Made by a program: the position numbers and the translations under genes | DNA from: CAYMZZ01 sp044463125 | GTDB taxonomy: Bacteria > Bacteroidota > Bacteroidia > Chitinophagales > Chitinophagaceae | Direction of reading: 5' to 3' | DNA length: 64,000 nt | NCBI GenBank assembly: GCA_044463125.1 | Contig: JBIQMS010000024.1 | Coordinates: 5,388-69,387, forward strand | Shown here: one piece after another, positions 25,229-35,464 of the stretch | Layout of the letters: every line of letters begins with the position of its first letter | Position numbering within the stretch: position 1 is the first letter of the stretch | The notes under the pieces: generated by a model | Databases searched by the model: none | What the model saw: the letters and a program-made list of their open reading frames with translations, nothing else | What the model was told of the DNA's origin: nothing

Positions 25229-28015
25229 ATGGCAGGAACAGAATACCAGTTTACGGAGATTGAAAAGAAATGGCAGGCTGAATGGAAGGCCAATGGCCGC
25301 TATCGTGTAAGCAACAAAAGCGACAAGCCCAAGTATTATGTGCTCGACATGTTTCCTTACCCCAGTGGTGCGGGCTTGCACGTGGGTCATCCGTTGGGTT
25401 ATATCGCTTCAGATATCTATAGTCGATACAAAAGATTAAAAGGGTTCAATGTATTGCACCCAATGGGTTTCGATAGTTTCGGTTTGCCTGCCGAACAATA
25501 TGCGTTGGATACCGGCCAGCATCCCGCTGTAACCACGGAAAATAATATCCGCACTTTCAAAAAACAGCTCGATAATATTGGTTTCTGCTACGATTGGGAA
25601 AGGGAAGTACGCACCAGTGATCCCGCTTATTACAAGTGGACCCAATGGATTTTTCTGCAATTGTTCGAAAGCTTCTTTAACCGGCAAACGCAAAAGGCGG
25701 AAAGAATAGAAATATTGCGGGAAGCATTTGCCCGCGAAGGCAATGCCGGCCACCCCATGCCCAATGCACAATATCATTTGAAAGATTTTAGCGCTGCGCA
25801 ATGGAAGGGCATGAACGAAGCGGAACAGGATGATGTACTGATGCAATACCGCCTGGCCTATTGTGGCTATGGCGAAGTAAACTGGTGCGAAGCACTCGGT
25901 ACCGTGCTGGCCAACGATGAAGTGGTGAATGGGGTAAGTGAGCGCGGCGGTTTTCCCGTGGAGAAAAAGCGTTTGCGTCAATGGTACCTGCGCATCACGG
26001 AATATGCTGACCGTTTGTTGGAAGGATTGGAAAAGGTGGACTTCAGCGATGCCATGAAGGAAATGCAAACCAACTGGATTGGCCGGAGCAGCGGAGCCGA
26101 GATTGATTTCCGGATCAGTTTTTCTGGTGCGGAGCCGGGTAACGATGCGCCCTCTTTGCGTGTGTACACCACAAGGCCCGATACCATTTTTGGAGTGGAT
26201 TTCATGGTAGTGGCGCCTGAGCATGAGTTGGTGAAGAGCATGACCAGCAAGGAGCAGCAAAGCGCCGTGGAGGAATATATCGCTTATGTGAAGAGCCGGA
26301 GTGAAAGGGAACGTATGGCGGAAAAAAAGATTACCGGTGTTTTTACCGGATCCTACGCCGTTAATCCCTTCAACGACAGAAAAATTCCCGTATGGATATC
26401 TGAATACGTGCTGGCAGGATATGGTACAGGCGCCATTATGGCTGTGCCCTGTGGCGATGAGCGGGATCATAAGTTTGCCTGTCATTTCAATATACCTATT
26501 ACCAATATTATCGGCAGCCATTATAACGGGGAGGAAGCCAACCCCACCAAAGATGCTGTTCTCGACAATAGCGATTTTCTGAATGGCGTAAAGATGCGCG
26601 ATGCGATTGAAATAGTAATCGGTAAGTTGGAAGCGATGGGCATTGGCACCCGTAAGGTGAACTATAAAATGCGCGACGCGGCCTTCAGCCGGCAGCGCTA
26701 CTGGGGTGAACCCTTTCCTATAAAGTGGGTGGAAGGTCGCGCCATTCCGCTTCCGGAGTCGGAGCTGCCGCTGCAACTGCCGCAGGTTGATAGCTATCAA
26801 CCCGGCCCCAATGGCGAAGGACCTTTGGCCAATATCAGCGATTGGACCGAGCGCCAGCTTGAGACCAATACCATGCCCGGCTATGCAGGCAGCAGTTGGT
26901 ATTTCCTGCGCTATATGGACCCGGGAAATGACAAGGAATTTTGCAGCCGCCAGGCTTCCGATTATTGGGGGCAGGTGGATCTTTATATCGGTGGCACGGA
27001 GCATGCCGTGGGGCATTTGCTGTACAGCCGTATGTGGACAAAAGCGCTTTACGACCTGAACCTGATTTCGCACGATGAACCTTTCAAACGATTGGTGAAC
27101 CAGGGAATGATACAGGGAAGTTCAAGATTTGTGTATAGGGTGCATGGCAAAAATCTCTTCGTATCCGCAGGGTTGAAAGATCATTACCAGACCGATGCCA
27201 TACATGTGGATGTAAACTTTGTAGATGGTGTTGAACTCGACATTGAGGCATTTCGCCAATGGCGTGAGGAATATGCGAATGCCGAATTTGTGCTGGAAGA
27301 AGGAAAATATATCTGCGGAACGGAGGTGGAGAAAATGTCCAAATCCAAGTACAATACCGTAAACCCCGACGATCTGGTGACCCGGTACGGCGCCGATACC
27401 TTCCGGATGTATGAAATGTTTCTGGGCCCGGTGGAAATGAGTAAGCCCTGGGATACCAAGGGGATTGAAGGTGTACACCGCTTCCTGAAAAAACTCTGGC
27501 GCCTGTTTTTCGACGAAAATAAGGGACGGGTTTGGACGGAGGAAGCGCCCACGGCAGCGGAATTGAAGTTGTTGCACAAGACAATCAAGAAAATTGAAGA
27601 GGACACGGAGCGCTTCAGTTTCAATACCGGCGTAAGCGGCTTTATGATAGCGGTAAATGAATTGGGCGACCTGAAATGCCATAAGCGCGCTATTCTGGAG
27701 CCTTTGTTAATATTGCTGACACCCTATGCGCCGCATATAAGCGAAGAGCTTTGGCACCAGTTGGGCAATGAGAGTAGTATATTGGATGCAGCCTATCCCG
27801 TATTTGACCCTGCACTGATTGCGGAATCGGAAAAGGAATACCCGGTTTCCATCAACGGAAAAACGCGCACCACGCTGGTACTTCCGCTCGATGCCACCCA
27901 ACAACTGGTAGAGGAGCAAGTGTTGGCCAACGAGGTAGTGCAGAAATGGCTCGAAGGTCGCGCGCCAAAGAAAATCATTTATGTCAAGGGCCGCATGATC
28001 AATGTGGTGGTGTAA
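25229..28015 (+). CDS. leuS: leucyl-tRNA synthetase
   Basis: Class I aminoacyl-tRNA synthetase of 928 residues from ATG 25229 (935 from ATG 25208). The nucleotide-binding HIGH motif appears as HVGHPLGY (about 51-58), and KMSKS is VEKMSKSKYN (about 702-706). The editing domain holds TTRPDTIFGVDFMV and GTGAIMAVPCGDERD, the latter including the editing-site threonine/aspartate region. A C-terminal anticodon-binding and Leu-specific end is present. ATG 25229 is preferred because family similarity starts at EYQFTEIEKKWQ. Confidence 0.97.
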   Translation: MAGTEYQFTEIEKKWQAEWKANGRYRVSNKSDKPKYYVLDMFPYPSGAGLHVGHPLGYIASDIYSRYKRLKGFNVLHPMGFDSFGLPAEQYALDTGQHPAVTTENNIRTFKKQLDNIGFCYDWEREVRTSDPAYYKWTQWIFLQLFESFFNRQTQKAERIEILREAFAREGNAGHPMPNAQYHLKDFSAAQWKGMNEAEQDDVLMQYRLAYCGYGEVNWCEALGTVLANDEVVNGVSERGGFPVEKKRLRQWYLRITEYADRLLEGLEKVDFSDAMKEMQTNWIGRSSGAEIDFRISFSGAEPGNDAPSLRVYTTRPDTIFGVDFMVVAPEHELVKSMTSKEQQSAVEEYIAYVKSRSERERMAEKKITGVFTGSYAVNPFNDRKIPVWISEYVLAGYGTGAIMAVPCGDERDHKFACHFNIPITNIIGSHYNGEEANPTKDAVLDNSDFLNGVKMRDAIEIVIGKLEAMGIGTRKVNYKMRDAAFSRQRYWGEPFPIKWVEGRAIPLPESELPLQLPQVDSYQPGPNGEGPLANISDWTERQLETNTMPGYAGSSWYFLRYMDPGNDKEFCSRQASDYWGQVDLYIGGTEHAVGHLLYSRMWTKALYDLNLISHDEPFKRLVNQGMIQGSSRFVYRVHGKNLFVSAGLKDHYQTDAIHVDVNFVDGVELDIEAFRQWREEYANAEFVLEEGKYICGTEVEKMSKSKYNTVNPDDLVTRYGADTFRMYEMFLGPVEMSKPWDTKGIEGVHRFLKKLWRLFFDENKGRVWTEEAPTAAELKLLHKTIKKIEEDTERFSFNTGVSGFMIAVNELGDLKCHKRAILEPLLILLTPYAPHISEELWHQLGNESSILDAAYPVFDPALIAESEKEYPVSINGKTRTTLVLPLDATQQLVEEQVLANEVVQKWLEGRAPKKIIYVKGRMINVVV

Positions 28016-28080
28016 ACATTTTTGAATGCGGTTTGTTGCTCGATAGTGGAACCCTTTGACAGCAACATAAATGCATTTCT

Positions 28081-28578
28081 ATGGCATTTCCCAATCCTAA
28101 ACTGATTGAAGCCCTGCGTACTGCCGCCACTCAACTCCGTGCCGGCGCACACTATGCATGGGGCCATCATGGCGCCTGCAATTGTGGTAACCTGCTTCAG
28201 GCGCTTACCCCGATGACAGAATCCGAGATTCTCAGCCATGCACACAGCGGCACAGGTGAATGGACCGAGTTAGCCGAAGCCTATTGCCCCGATACTCAGG
28301 TGCCGGTGAATTTATTAATCAGCAAATTGCAGGAAGCGGGACTCAATCCCGTGGATATCCATCATATCGAATACCTGAGCGATAAGGAAGTGCTCCGGAA
28401 TCTGCCGGGAGGTTTTCGCTGGCTAAAGCGCAATCAGCGCGAAGATGTGATTCTGTATTTTGAAGCCTTTGCTGATCTGCTGGAAGTCAGGTGGAAAAAA
28501 TCCGCAGCACAGGCAGAAACCATTCTTTCGCAGGTTGCGGCTCATAATTCCTTTGTTTCCCTGCCCGCAGGTGCCTAA
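28081..28578 (+). CDS. conserved hypothetical protein with His/Cys cluster
   Basis: A 165-residue soluble protein, apparently conserved in Bacteroidota but without a function I know. The notable feature is HYAWGHHGACNCGN (residues 24-37), with H24, H29, H30, C33 and C35 close together, a plausible metal site. A second region (EAYCPDTQVPVNLLISKLQEAG) resembles a helical docking surface. No signal peptide. It starts 66 nt after leuS and ends 9 nt before the EEP-family gene, so the three are probably co-transcribed. Confidence 0.75.
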   Translation: MAFPNPKLIEALRTAATQLRAGAHYAWGHHGACNCGNLLQALTPMTESEILSHAHSGTGEWTELAEAYCPDTQVPVNLLISKLQEAGLNPVDIHHIEYLSDKEVLRNLPGGFRWLKRNQREDVILYFEAFADLLEVRWKKSAAQAETILSQVAAHNSFVSLPAGA

Positions 28579-28587
28579 TTTAGGGGC

Positions 28588-29436
28588 ATGAAAAATATGC
28601 TGCTGATCAGCGCCCTTTTCGCTTTTTTCCTAAATGATAGCGGAGCGCAGTCCATCAACGTGATGAGTTTTAATATCCGGTTGAATACGGCTTCGGATAG
28701 TTTGAATGCCTGGCCTTATCGCAAGGATATGGTGGCTTCGCAAATTTTGTTTCACGATGTGCATCTGCTGGGGGTGCAGGAAGCGCTGCACGATCAGATG
28801 ATAGACCTGCAGGCGCGCCTGCCCCAATTCAAATACACCGGAGGAGGCCGCGATGATGGCAAGGAGAAAGGCGAATACAGCGCGCTATTTTATGATAGCA
28901 CCCGCCTGCAACTGCTGAAAGCTGGTATGTTCTGGCTCAGCGAAACCCCTGATATACCGGGTAGCAAGAGCTGGGATGCCGCCATTACGCGGATGGTGAC
29001 CTGGGCCCGCTTCCGCGATCGCAAGACCAAAAAAGTTTTCTACGCTTTCAATACACACTTCGATCATGTAGGCAAAGTGGCTCGACGCGAAAGTGCGCGC
29101 ATCATTCAGCGTAAGGTACAGGAACTGGCGGGCAATACGCCCGCCGTTATTACCGGCGACTTCAACGCACGCCCTTCGGATGAACCCATCCAGGTGATTT
29201 TGGACCCCAATGAACCACTCCGTCTCAAAGACGCCAAAGCGCTCTCCGAAACCGGGCACTACGGTCCCACTGGTACTTTCAATGCCTTTCGCAACAAAGA
29301 GACCAATGATGAGCCCATTGACTATATTTTTCTGCGGGGCAACTGGAAGGTGAAGAAGCATGCCACCATTTCCCAAACCTGGGGTGGACACTTTGCCAGC
29401 GACCATTTCGCGGTGCTGGCGGTGTTGTCGTTGTAA
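28588..29436 (+). CDS. endonuclease/exonuclease/phosphatase family protein, exported
   Basis: A 282-residue EEP-superfamily hydrolase with a signal peptide (LLISALFAFFLNDSGAQS). The catalytic set is visible: Asn in VMSFNIRLNTAS, Glu in LGVQEALHD, the His in FNTHFDHVG, Asp and Asn in ITGDFNARPSDEP, and the terminal SDHFAV. Such exported proteins are phosphodiesterases or phosphatases; DNA, phosphoinositide-like and other substrates are all possible. Convergent with the next gene, 3 nt apart. Confidence 0.9.
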   Translation: MKNMLLISALFAFFLNDSGAQSINVMSFNIRLNTASDSLNAWPYRKDMVASQILFHDVHLLGVQEALHDQMIDLQARLPQFKYTGGGRDDGKEKGEYSALFYDSTRLQLLKAGMFWLSETPDIPGSKSWDAAITRMVTWARFRDRKTKKVFYAFNTHFDHVGKVARRESARIIQRKVQELAGNTPAVITGDFNARPSDEPIQVILDPNEPLRLKDAKALSETGHYGPTGTFNAFRNKETNDEPIDYIFLRGNWKVKKHATISQTWGGHFASDHFAVLAVLSL

Positions 29437-29439
29437 GCA

Positions 29440-30495
29440 TCAATTTCCTGACTTAGGCTTGAAAAGCCTTATGCTTGCGCTGCTCCCTTCTGTGCTTTCG
29501 AGGCGCGCTTCGTAGCGCTGGCCGGCATTTTCCGCTACCATATAACTGGTATTGGGAGGAATACTGCCCAGGTTTTCCGCCACCATGGTCAGTTCATTTT
29601 CCATCTGCAGATCGGCAACCGCAAACCGCACAATATAAGCCTGTCCTGTAAGCCGTATATGCGATTGCCAGAGTTTTCCATTCAGGAAAAGGGAGATGGA
29701 GTCTCCGTCGATTTCCGCGTTATCATAAAATCGCAGTTCAATACTATCGCCTGCCAGCGGAATATCCGTCACTTTTACGCGCTTTCTTTCTTTGTATTTT
29801 TCCTCAGGTGTAGCTATTGTTGGCGGCAACATCTTCTTTTCCTGCACCGGTCCTGGTATGAACACCATTTCGGTGGATGGCTTTTTCTCCGTTATGCTTT
29901 GCTGAAATATCTGCGCCGGAGGAGGGGTGGGTTTATGAAAAGCGATGGCCCCGATGCTATCGATAATGAATGGGTCATTGGCGCCCATGGTATAATTATC
30001 TATCACAAAATCCCATTCGTCGGGAAAGCGGGTACCCGTGGTCTTGTCGAGATGCAGGTCGGCATTGGGTTCCTGCCGTTCCCGTTCGCCGCTATTTCCC
30101 TCGAGCATCATGCGGCCATCGCCGGGACAGTTGAAGTCGGCGCGGTTCATCATGGGCAGGAGGCCTTTTCGCGTACCGCCCGCGGGCTGCTCCTCAATCA
30201 ATTGATCATCCCACCAAATAGCCTCATTGGTACGGCTATCGAAATAGCCCCGGATGGAGTAGCGCCTGTACTGGTTCTTCCCCATCGAATAATAGGAGCT
30301 GCCACGAAGGCTGTCGCCATCCTGGATGATCTTCACCTCCAATTGCTGATTGCCCGACTTACCCTTCCATACACCTGTAATCATCTGGGCATTCAGTTTG
30401 TTGCCAACGGCAATGCCGCCGGCCAGGATAAGCAGCGTGAGAACAGGATAGCTGGACCGGCTCGTGAACTTTCTTTTGGTAATGAATGAAGGCAT
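29440..30495 (-). CDS. secreted hypothetical protein (Chitinophagaceae-type)
   Basis: A 351-residue protein with an N-terminal hydrophobic export segment (PVLTLLILAGGIAVGNKLNAQ). The first half (ITGVWKGKSGNQQLEVKIIQDGDSLRGSSYY) resembles a beta-barrel domain found in exported Bacteroidota proteins. The last 110 residues (DSIELRFYDNAEIDGDSISLFLNG) form a beta-sandwich seen in other proteins of this family of bacteria. There is no T9SS end. Function unknown. Confidence 0.75.
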   Translation of the reverse strand: MPSFITKRKFTSRSSYPVLTLLILAGGIAVGNKLNAQMITGVWKGKSGNQQLEVKIIQDGDSLRGSSYYSMGKNQYRRYSIRGYFDSRTNEAIWWDDQLIEEQPAGGTRKGLLPMMNRADFNCPGDGRMMLEGNSGERERQEPNADLHLDKTTGTRFPDEWDFVIDNYTMGANDPFIIDSIGAIAFHKPTPPPAQIFQQSITEKKPSTEMVFIPGPVQEKKMLPPTIATPEEKYKERKRVKVTDIPLAGDSIELRFYDNAEIDGDSISLFLNGKLWQSHIRLTGQAYIVRFAVADLQMENELTMVAENLGSIPPNTSYMVAENAGQRYEARLESTEGSSASIRLFKPKSGN

Positions 30496-30762
30496 ATGTA
30501 ATGCGTTGATAATAGCCCGCCTGATGGCTGGGTCGGGAATATATCAACGCTTACAGCCACACATAATTATCTGACAGGAAGATTATTCAGTTATGAAAGG
30601 GAGCCAGGAACGGCGGATTCGTTTTATGTGTTGATTACCTTGTTGTTAGCGATAAATAAAATTTCCTGTTAAAACTTGTAGTCAGAAAAAAAATGAATAT
30701 CTTCCCTTACCAATTCTCCGCTGAACAACCCAAACCCTGCACCAATCACACAAATTCTGCTT

Positions 30763-33700
30763 ATGAGAAAGATTTACTTTCTGGCTTTATTATTTTGTTC
30801 ACTCCTCAGTTCCTTTTCACTTTTCGCGCAAACCACCGTCACCATTCCCGCGGCTAATACCAATAGCGGGAGCCTTCGTTGGCCATTGGCGAGCTGGTAT
30901 GGATATGAGAGATCCGCAATGATTTATACGCCCGCCGAATTTGGCGGCGTTGCCGGTCAGATTACCAGTGTTTCCTTCTATGTCAACAGCCTGAATAACC
31001 CGGGCGATATGGATGACATGCGGATTTATATGAAGACCAGGCCTGATTTTTTTGCGGCCGCTTCTACCTATGCCACCGAAACTACCGGTGCCACACTGGT
31101 TTATGGTCCTACCACGCTACCAGCTTCTGGATTAACCGCCGGACAGTGGTACACCATTACCCTGGCTACGCCATATTTTTATGATGGCAGTGGCAATCTG
31201 GAAGTGATTATTGAAACCAATGCAACGGGTTTTGGAAGTGGAGAGCCCAGCACGGGTAAGCAGGTAAGGTGCGCCACACAATCCGATAATACACGTTTTC
31301 AATCCTGGAATGCCGATAATGCCGCACCTACGGGTACGGGTACGCGTTCCACCCTTCGTCCCAATATTCAACTCAGCATTACAGAGCCTCCCTGCGTATC
31401 GGCAGGATTGAATGGTGGGAGTGCGGTTGCCAGCCAGGCTTCGTCATGCCCGGGTGCCAATTTCTCAGTGAGCGTAACAGGTGCCAGCATAGGTGCGGGC
31501 CTGAGTTATCAATGGCAGTCATCGCCCGATAATGCTACCTGGACGGATATTTCCGGTGCCACAGGCGCAACGCTCGTTACTACACAGAACGCGGCAACCT
31601 ATTATCGCAGACAGCTCACCTGTTCGGGTGTTGATGCATTCTCTACCAGCGTGCAGGTGCTGGCTTCTCCTGCAATAACCAGCTTCCCCTTCACCGAAGG
31701 TTTTGAAGGTGGCGCATTACCCAGTTGCTGGAGCAACGAGTATGTTTCGGGCGGCACCAACTGGACTTATGTGAGCGCTAATGGTAACGGTTCTATTACA
31801 CCGCGCACGGGTTCCTTTATGGCTGAGTTCAGAACAGGTTCTTATGGACCCACTACCAAGCTGGTGACACCTCAACTGGACCTGAGTGGTCTTGCTAACC
31901 CCCGTGTGGTATTCCATTACGCCAATGTGAACTGGTTTGGGGATATAGATGAGTTGCGTATTTATTATAAGAACAGTGCAGGTGGTGCATGGACACAGAT
32001 CGGCACCGATTATGTGGCCGAACAAACCGCCTGGACGGAAGTGGCTCTTACACTGCCCAACCCCAGTGATGATTATTATATCGCATTTGAAGCAACATCC
32101 AACTGGGCGCGTGGTATGAACCTGGATGATATACGGGTGGAAGAAACACCACCCTGTTTACCTCCTACAGGTTTGATGGCGGCGGCTGTAAGCCCCACTG
32201 AACATATGATTAGCTGGACGGCTTCACCCTCTAACCCCTCTGTGGGTTACCAATGGGAAGTGAGAACTTCCGGTGCCGCCGGAAGTGGAGCTACCGGCCT
32301 TGCGGCAGGCGGTACTGTGGCAGGGTTGTCGGTAACAGCAACAGGGCTTACACCCAATACCACTTACTCGTATTATGTGCGCAGTGATTGTGGTTCGAGT
32401 GTATTCAGTAGCTGGACTCCAGTGGGCACATTCACTACTATCTGTGCTCCCACCAACGTACCTTATGTGCAGAACTTCGATAATGCCATTTCACCCAACT
32501 TCCCGCCCTGTATAGTAACGCAGGACCTGAATGGCGGAGGTAGCTGGGGTATGTGGTACCAGGGCGATATTGTAACCACCTCGCCACCCAATAGCATCCG
32601 CTATATCTGGAATGCCACCACGCCGGCTAATGACTGGTTCTTCTTGCAAGGGCTGAACCTGGTAACGGGCAAAACCTATACGCTCAACTTTAAGTATAAG
32701 GCATCGGATGGTCCGGACTTCCTGGAGAACCTGGAAGTGAAGATGGGTAATGCACCGAATGCAGCGGCTATGACGGGCACCGCCATCTTTAACCAAACCA
32801 ATATTGCCACGAATGTGAACGATCCGTTCACCAATGCCAGTGTGCAGTTTACGGTTAGTTCCGACGGTGTGTACTATATTGGATTCCGTTGTTATTCCGA
32901 TGCGGATCAGGCATTCCTGTATATTGATGATATCAGCGTGGAATCCTGTCCCACACCTACAGGTGTAAGCGTCATCAGCACCCTGCCAGGATCGGCTACG
33001 GTGTCCTTCACTTCTGCGGGTGACAATTTTGTGGTGGAATACGGACCGGTTGGATTTGTACCCGGTACAGGAGCCACAGCCGGCGGCGGTACGGTGGTTA
33101 CCGGATCTGCTTCGCCCATTACTCTTACCGGACTCAGCCCCGATACTCAGTATGATATCTATGTAAGGCAAAACTGTACAGCGGCATCAGAGTTTAGCGC
33201 CAATGCGAAAGCGACCGTGCGTACGCTTTGTAATCCGACCAATGTGCCTTACCTGCAAGACTTCAACTCTGCAGGTCTGCCCACCTGTACTTCATTGCAG
33301 GATCTGAATGGTGCACCTACCTGGTCGATCTTTACGCCGCCTGCTGCATGGGGCTTTAATGGCAATACCCTGCGCTACATTTACGATCCGGCGAAAGGCG
33401 GTAATGACTGGTTCTATATCCAGGGACTGAACCTTACGGCAGGAACGCAGTACGAACTTTCCTATAAATATGGTTCTACGGATCCTCTCTATCCTGAACG
33501 GATGAAAGTGGCGATTGGTGTAGAAGCTGAAGCAGCCGCCATGACCACCACACTGGCCGACTACGGCAGCATTGTGGCGAACGAAGAGCCTCCGTTTGCT
33601 AATCTGGAACGTATCCTCTTCACCGTTGGTGCGGATGGGGCCTATTATATCGGCTTCCAGAATTATTCACTGCCCGATCAGTTTACCCTTTATCTCGATA

Positions 33701-35355
33701 GCATCGTGGTACGCGAAGTGCCTACTATCGACGTAGGGGTAACCGGATTGGCCAATGCGCCTACCTGTCCGGTTAATAACCTGCAGCTCAACGCGACATT
33801 GCACAACTTCAACCTGTTGCCGGTAGACTTCAGCGTTAATCCTGTTACGGTGACGGCTACCCTCACAGGTGCTCAAAATACCTCCGTGAATACCGTAGTA
33901 AACAGCGGCACGCTGGCACCCGGAGCAAACCTGGCTGTAAATCTGCCCGCAATTAACTTTACGCAAGGAGTTTATACCATTGTAACAAGCAGTAGCTCGC
34001 CAGACGATGGTGTTGCAGGCAACAATGCCAGCAACCTGTTCATGGTGGTGAATGGTACACCTGCTGCGGCCATCTTTACACCTGCTAATCCGCAGGTTTG
34101 CGAAGGTGGTGTAGTGCAGGTTAGCACACAGTTTACCACGCCGCCGCCCACGCCAACCACATTACCCGCAGTGAGCTCGGGTACGCTGAATACACCCATA
34201 CCGGACAATGCACCGGCAGGGCTTACACATACGCTTTCTGTTTCAGGTATTCCGGGTACAGCCGTGGTTACCGGTATCAGTGTAACGCTGAATGCCAACC
34301 ATACCTGGAACTCCGACCTGAGCTTTACCTTGAAAGCTCCCAACGGACGCGTGCTGACCCTGGCCAACGCCAAAGGTGGTAGTGGGGATGGTTATTCCAA
34401 TGTAATCATTAGTTCTACCGGAACCGCCGCGCTGCCCACAGCGGCCACCACACCTATCACCGGCACATTCGCGCCGGATGCTACCCTGGGTGCAGGCGCA
34501 ACCGGCTTCACCGGCAATGCCAGCAGCTTCGCTGATCTGTATTCGGTAGGAAATGGTGACTGGACACTGGCCGTTCGCGATGCAGCCCTGTTTGATGTGG
34601 GTACCCTGGTATCCTGGTCGATCAGCATCACCTATGGTCAGCCACATCCTGTGGTAACCTGGACGCCGGCAGATGAATTGTTTACCAATGCCGCAGCTAC
34701 TACTGCCTATGTTGAGAACAGCAATGCCTATAGCGTGTTTGTAAAACCTGCGGCCAGCACCAGCTTTACCGCTACCAGCACCAGCCAGTTTGGTTGTACC
34801 AATACCAGCCAGGTATCGGTGACTGTGAACCCCAACCCGGTAATCAATGTAGCCGCGCTGCCCAGCCGAATCTGCACCAGCGATCCTGTAATTCCGCTGA
34901 GTGCTTCGCCTGCAGGCGGCACATGGTCAGGTCCTGGTGTTTCCGGCAACAACCTGATACCGCCGGCCATTGCTACCGTAGGAAGCTTCCCGCTTACTTA
35001 TCGTTATACCAACAACTTTGGTTGTACAACTACCGCAACCGTGGTGGCTAAAATCGAAGATTGTCCCGAAAGGCTGCGCCTGCTGCGCGATGATGCGGTG
35101 ATCCTGTTCCCGAACCCGAACAATGGACAATTCAATATCCGCATCAACAGCACGCTGTACAACAAGCTCACCATGCGCGTGTACAGCACCAGCGGTATGG
35201 CAGTACGCACCCAGCAGTTCGATGGGCTGGCTTATGGTCGCGTAATACCCATTGATCTCACCCATCTGCCTTCGGGTTCCTATATGGTACAGTTCACCTA
35301 TATAGGCGGACCCAGAACATCAGACAAAGTGTTCAATGTGATCATTGGCCGATAA
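30763..35355 (+). CDS. giant secreted multidomain T9SS protein (choice-of-anchor J, FN3, P domain)
   Basis: A 1530-residue exported protein with a signal peptide at about 1-22. Domains in order: an N-terminal beta-domain (25-210); an Ig-like repeat (215-305); three choice-of-anchor-J or MAM-like jelly rolls (about 305-462, 559-729, 822-985), each ending in a DDI or LDSIVV motif; FN3 domains (466-559 and 729-820); a CARDB-like region; a proprotein-convertase P domain (about 1140-1292, NHTWNSDLSFTLKAPNGR); Ig-like segments; and a T9SS sorting domain in the last 80 residues (LFPNPNNGQFNIRI). It is probably a surface adhesin or matrix protein. No protease catalytic domain accompanies the P domain. 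Confidence 0.9.
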   Translation: MRKIYFLALLFCSLLSSFSLFAQTTVTIPAANTNSGSLRWPLASWYGYERSAMIYTPAEFGGVAGQITSVSFYVNSLNNPGDMDDMRIYMKTRPDFFAAASTYATETTGATLVYGPTTLPASGLTAGQWYTITLATPYFYDGSGNLEVIIETNATGFGSGEPSTGKQVRCATQSDNTRFQSWNADNAAPTGTGTRSTLRPNIQLSITEPPCVSAGLNGGSAVASQASSCPGANFSVSVTGASIGAGLSYQWQSSPDNATWTDISGATGATLVTTQNAATYYRRQLTCSGVDAFSTSVQVLASPAITSFPFTEGFEGGALPSCWSNEYVSGGTNWTYVSANGNGSITPRTGSFMAEFRTGSYGPTTKLVTPQLDLSGLANPRVVFHYANVNWFGDIDELRIYYKNSAGGAWTQIGTDYVAEQTAWTEVALTLPNPSDDYYIAFEATSNWARGMNLDDIRVEETPPCLPPTGLMAAAVSPTEHMISWTASPSNPSVGYQWEVRTSGAAGSGATGLAAGGTVAGLSVTATGLTPNTTYSYYVRSDCGSSVFSSWTPVGTFTTICAPTNVPYVQNFDNAISPNFPPCIVTQDLNGGGSWGMWYQGDIVTTSPPNSIRYIWNATTPANDWFFLQGLNLVTGKTYTLNFKYKASDGPDFLENLEVKMGNAPNAAAMTGTAIFNQTNIATNVNDPFTNASVQFTVSSDGVYYIGFRCYSDADQAFLYIDDISVESCPTPTGVSVISTLPGSATVSFTSAGDNFVVEYGPVGFVPGTGATAGGGTVVTGSASPITLTGLSPDTQYDIYVRQNCTAASEFSANAKATVRTLCNPTNVPYLQDFNSAGLPTCTSLQDLNGAPTWSIFTPPAAWGFNGNTLRYIYDPAKGGNDWFYIQGLNLTAGTQYELSYKYGSTDPLYPERMKVAIGVEAEAAAMTTTLADYGSIVANEEPPFANLERILFTVGADGAYYIGFQNYSLPDQFTLYLDSIVVREVPTIDVGVTGLANAPTCPVNNLQLNATLHNFNLLPVDFSVNPVTVTATLTGAQNTSVNTVVNSGTLAPGANLAVNLPAINFTQGVYTIVTSSSSPDDGVAGNNASNLFMVVNGTPAAAIFTPANPQVCEGGVVQVSTQFTTPPPTPTTLPAVSSGTLNTPIPDNAPAGLTHTLSVSGIPGTAVVTGISVTLNANHTWNSDLSFTLKAPNGRVLTLANAKGGSGDGYSNVIISSTGTAALPTAATTPITGTFAPDATLGAGATGFTGNASSFADLYSVGNGDWTLAVRDAALFDVGTLVSWSISITYGQPHPVVTWTPADELFTNAAATTAYVENSNAYSVFVKPAASTSFTATSTSQFGCTNTSQVSVTVNPNPVINVAALPSRICTSDPVIPLSASPAGGTWSGPGVSGNNLIPPAIATVGSFPLTYRYTNNFGCTTTATVVAKIEDCPERLRLLRDDAVILFPNPNNGQFNIRINSTLYNKLTMRVYSTSGMAVRTQQFDGLAYGRVIPIDLTHLPSGSYMVQFTYIGGPRTSDKVFNVIIGR

Positions 35356-35390
35356 GCGAACAGCGTCTTTAGTTTTTGGTTTATTATACA

Positions 35391-35420
35391 GGGCAACTGA
35401 ATTTTCAGTTGCCCTTTTTT
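35391..35420 (+). terminator. intrinsic terminator
   Basis: GGGCAACTGA, loop ATTT, TCAGTTGCCC, then six T. It ends the transcript of the 1530-residue protein 35 nt after its stop codon, and shows that the next gene starts at 35465, downstream of it. Confidence 0.93.
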
Positions 35421-35464
35421 ATTTTTGGGATCGAACCCATCCTGAATCATCTTATACTTTTTAC

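Noticed and set aside
25436..27073. 545-aa open frame on the minus strand inside leuS
   Set aside because: It is antisense to a fully conserved leucyl-tRNA synthetase and has no domain of its own; it is a codon-bias shadow.
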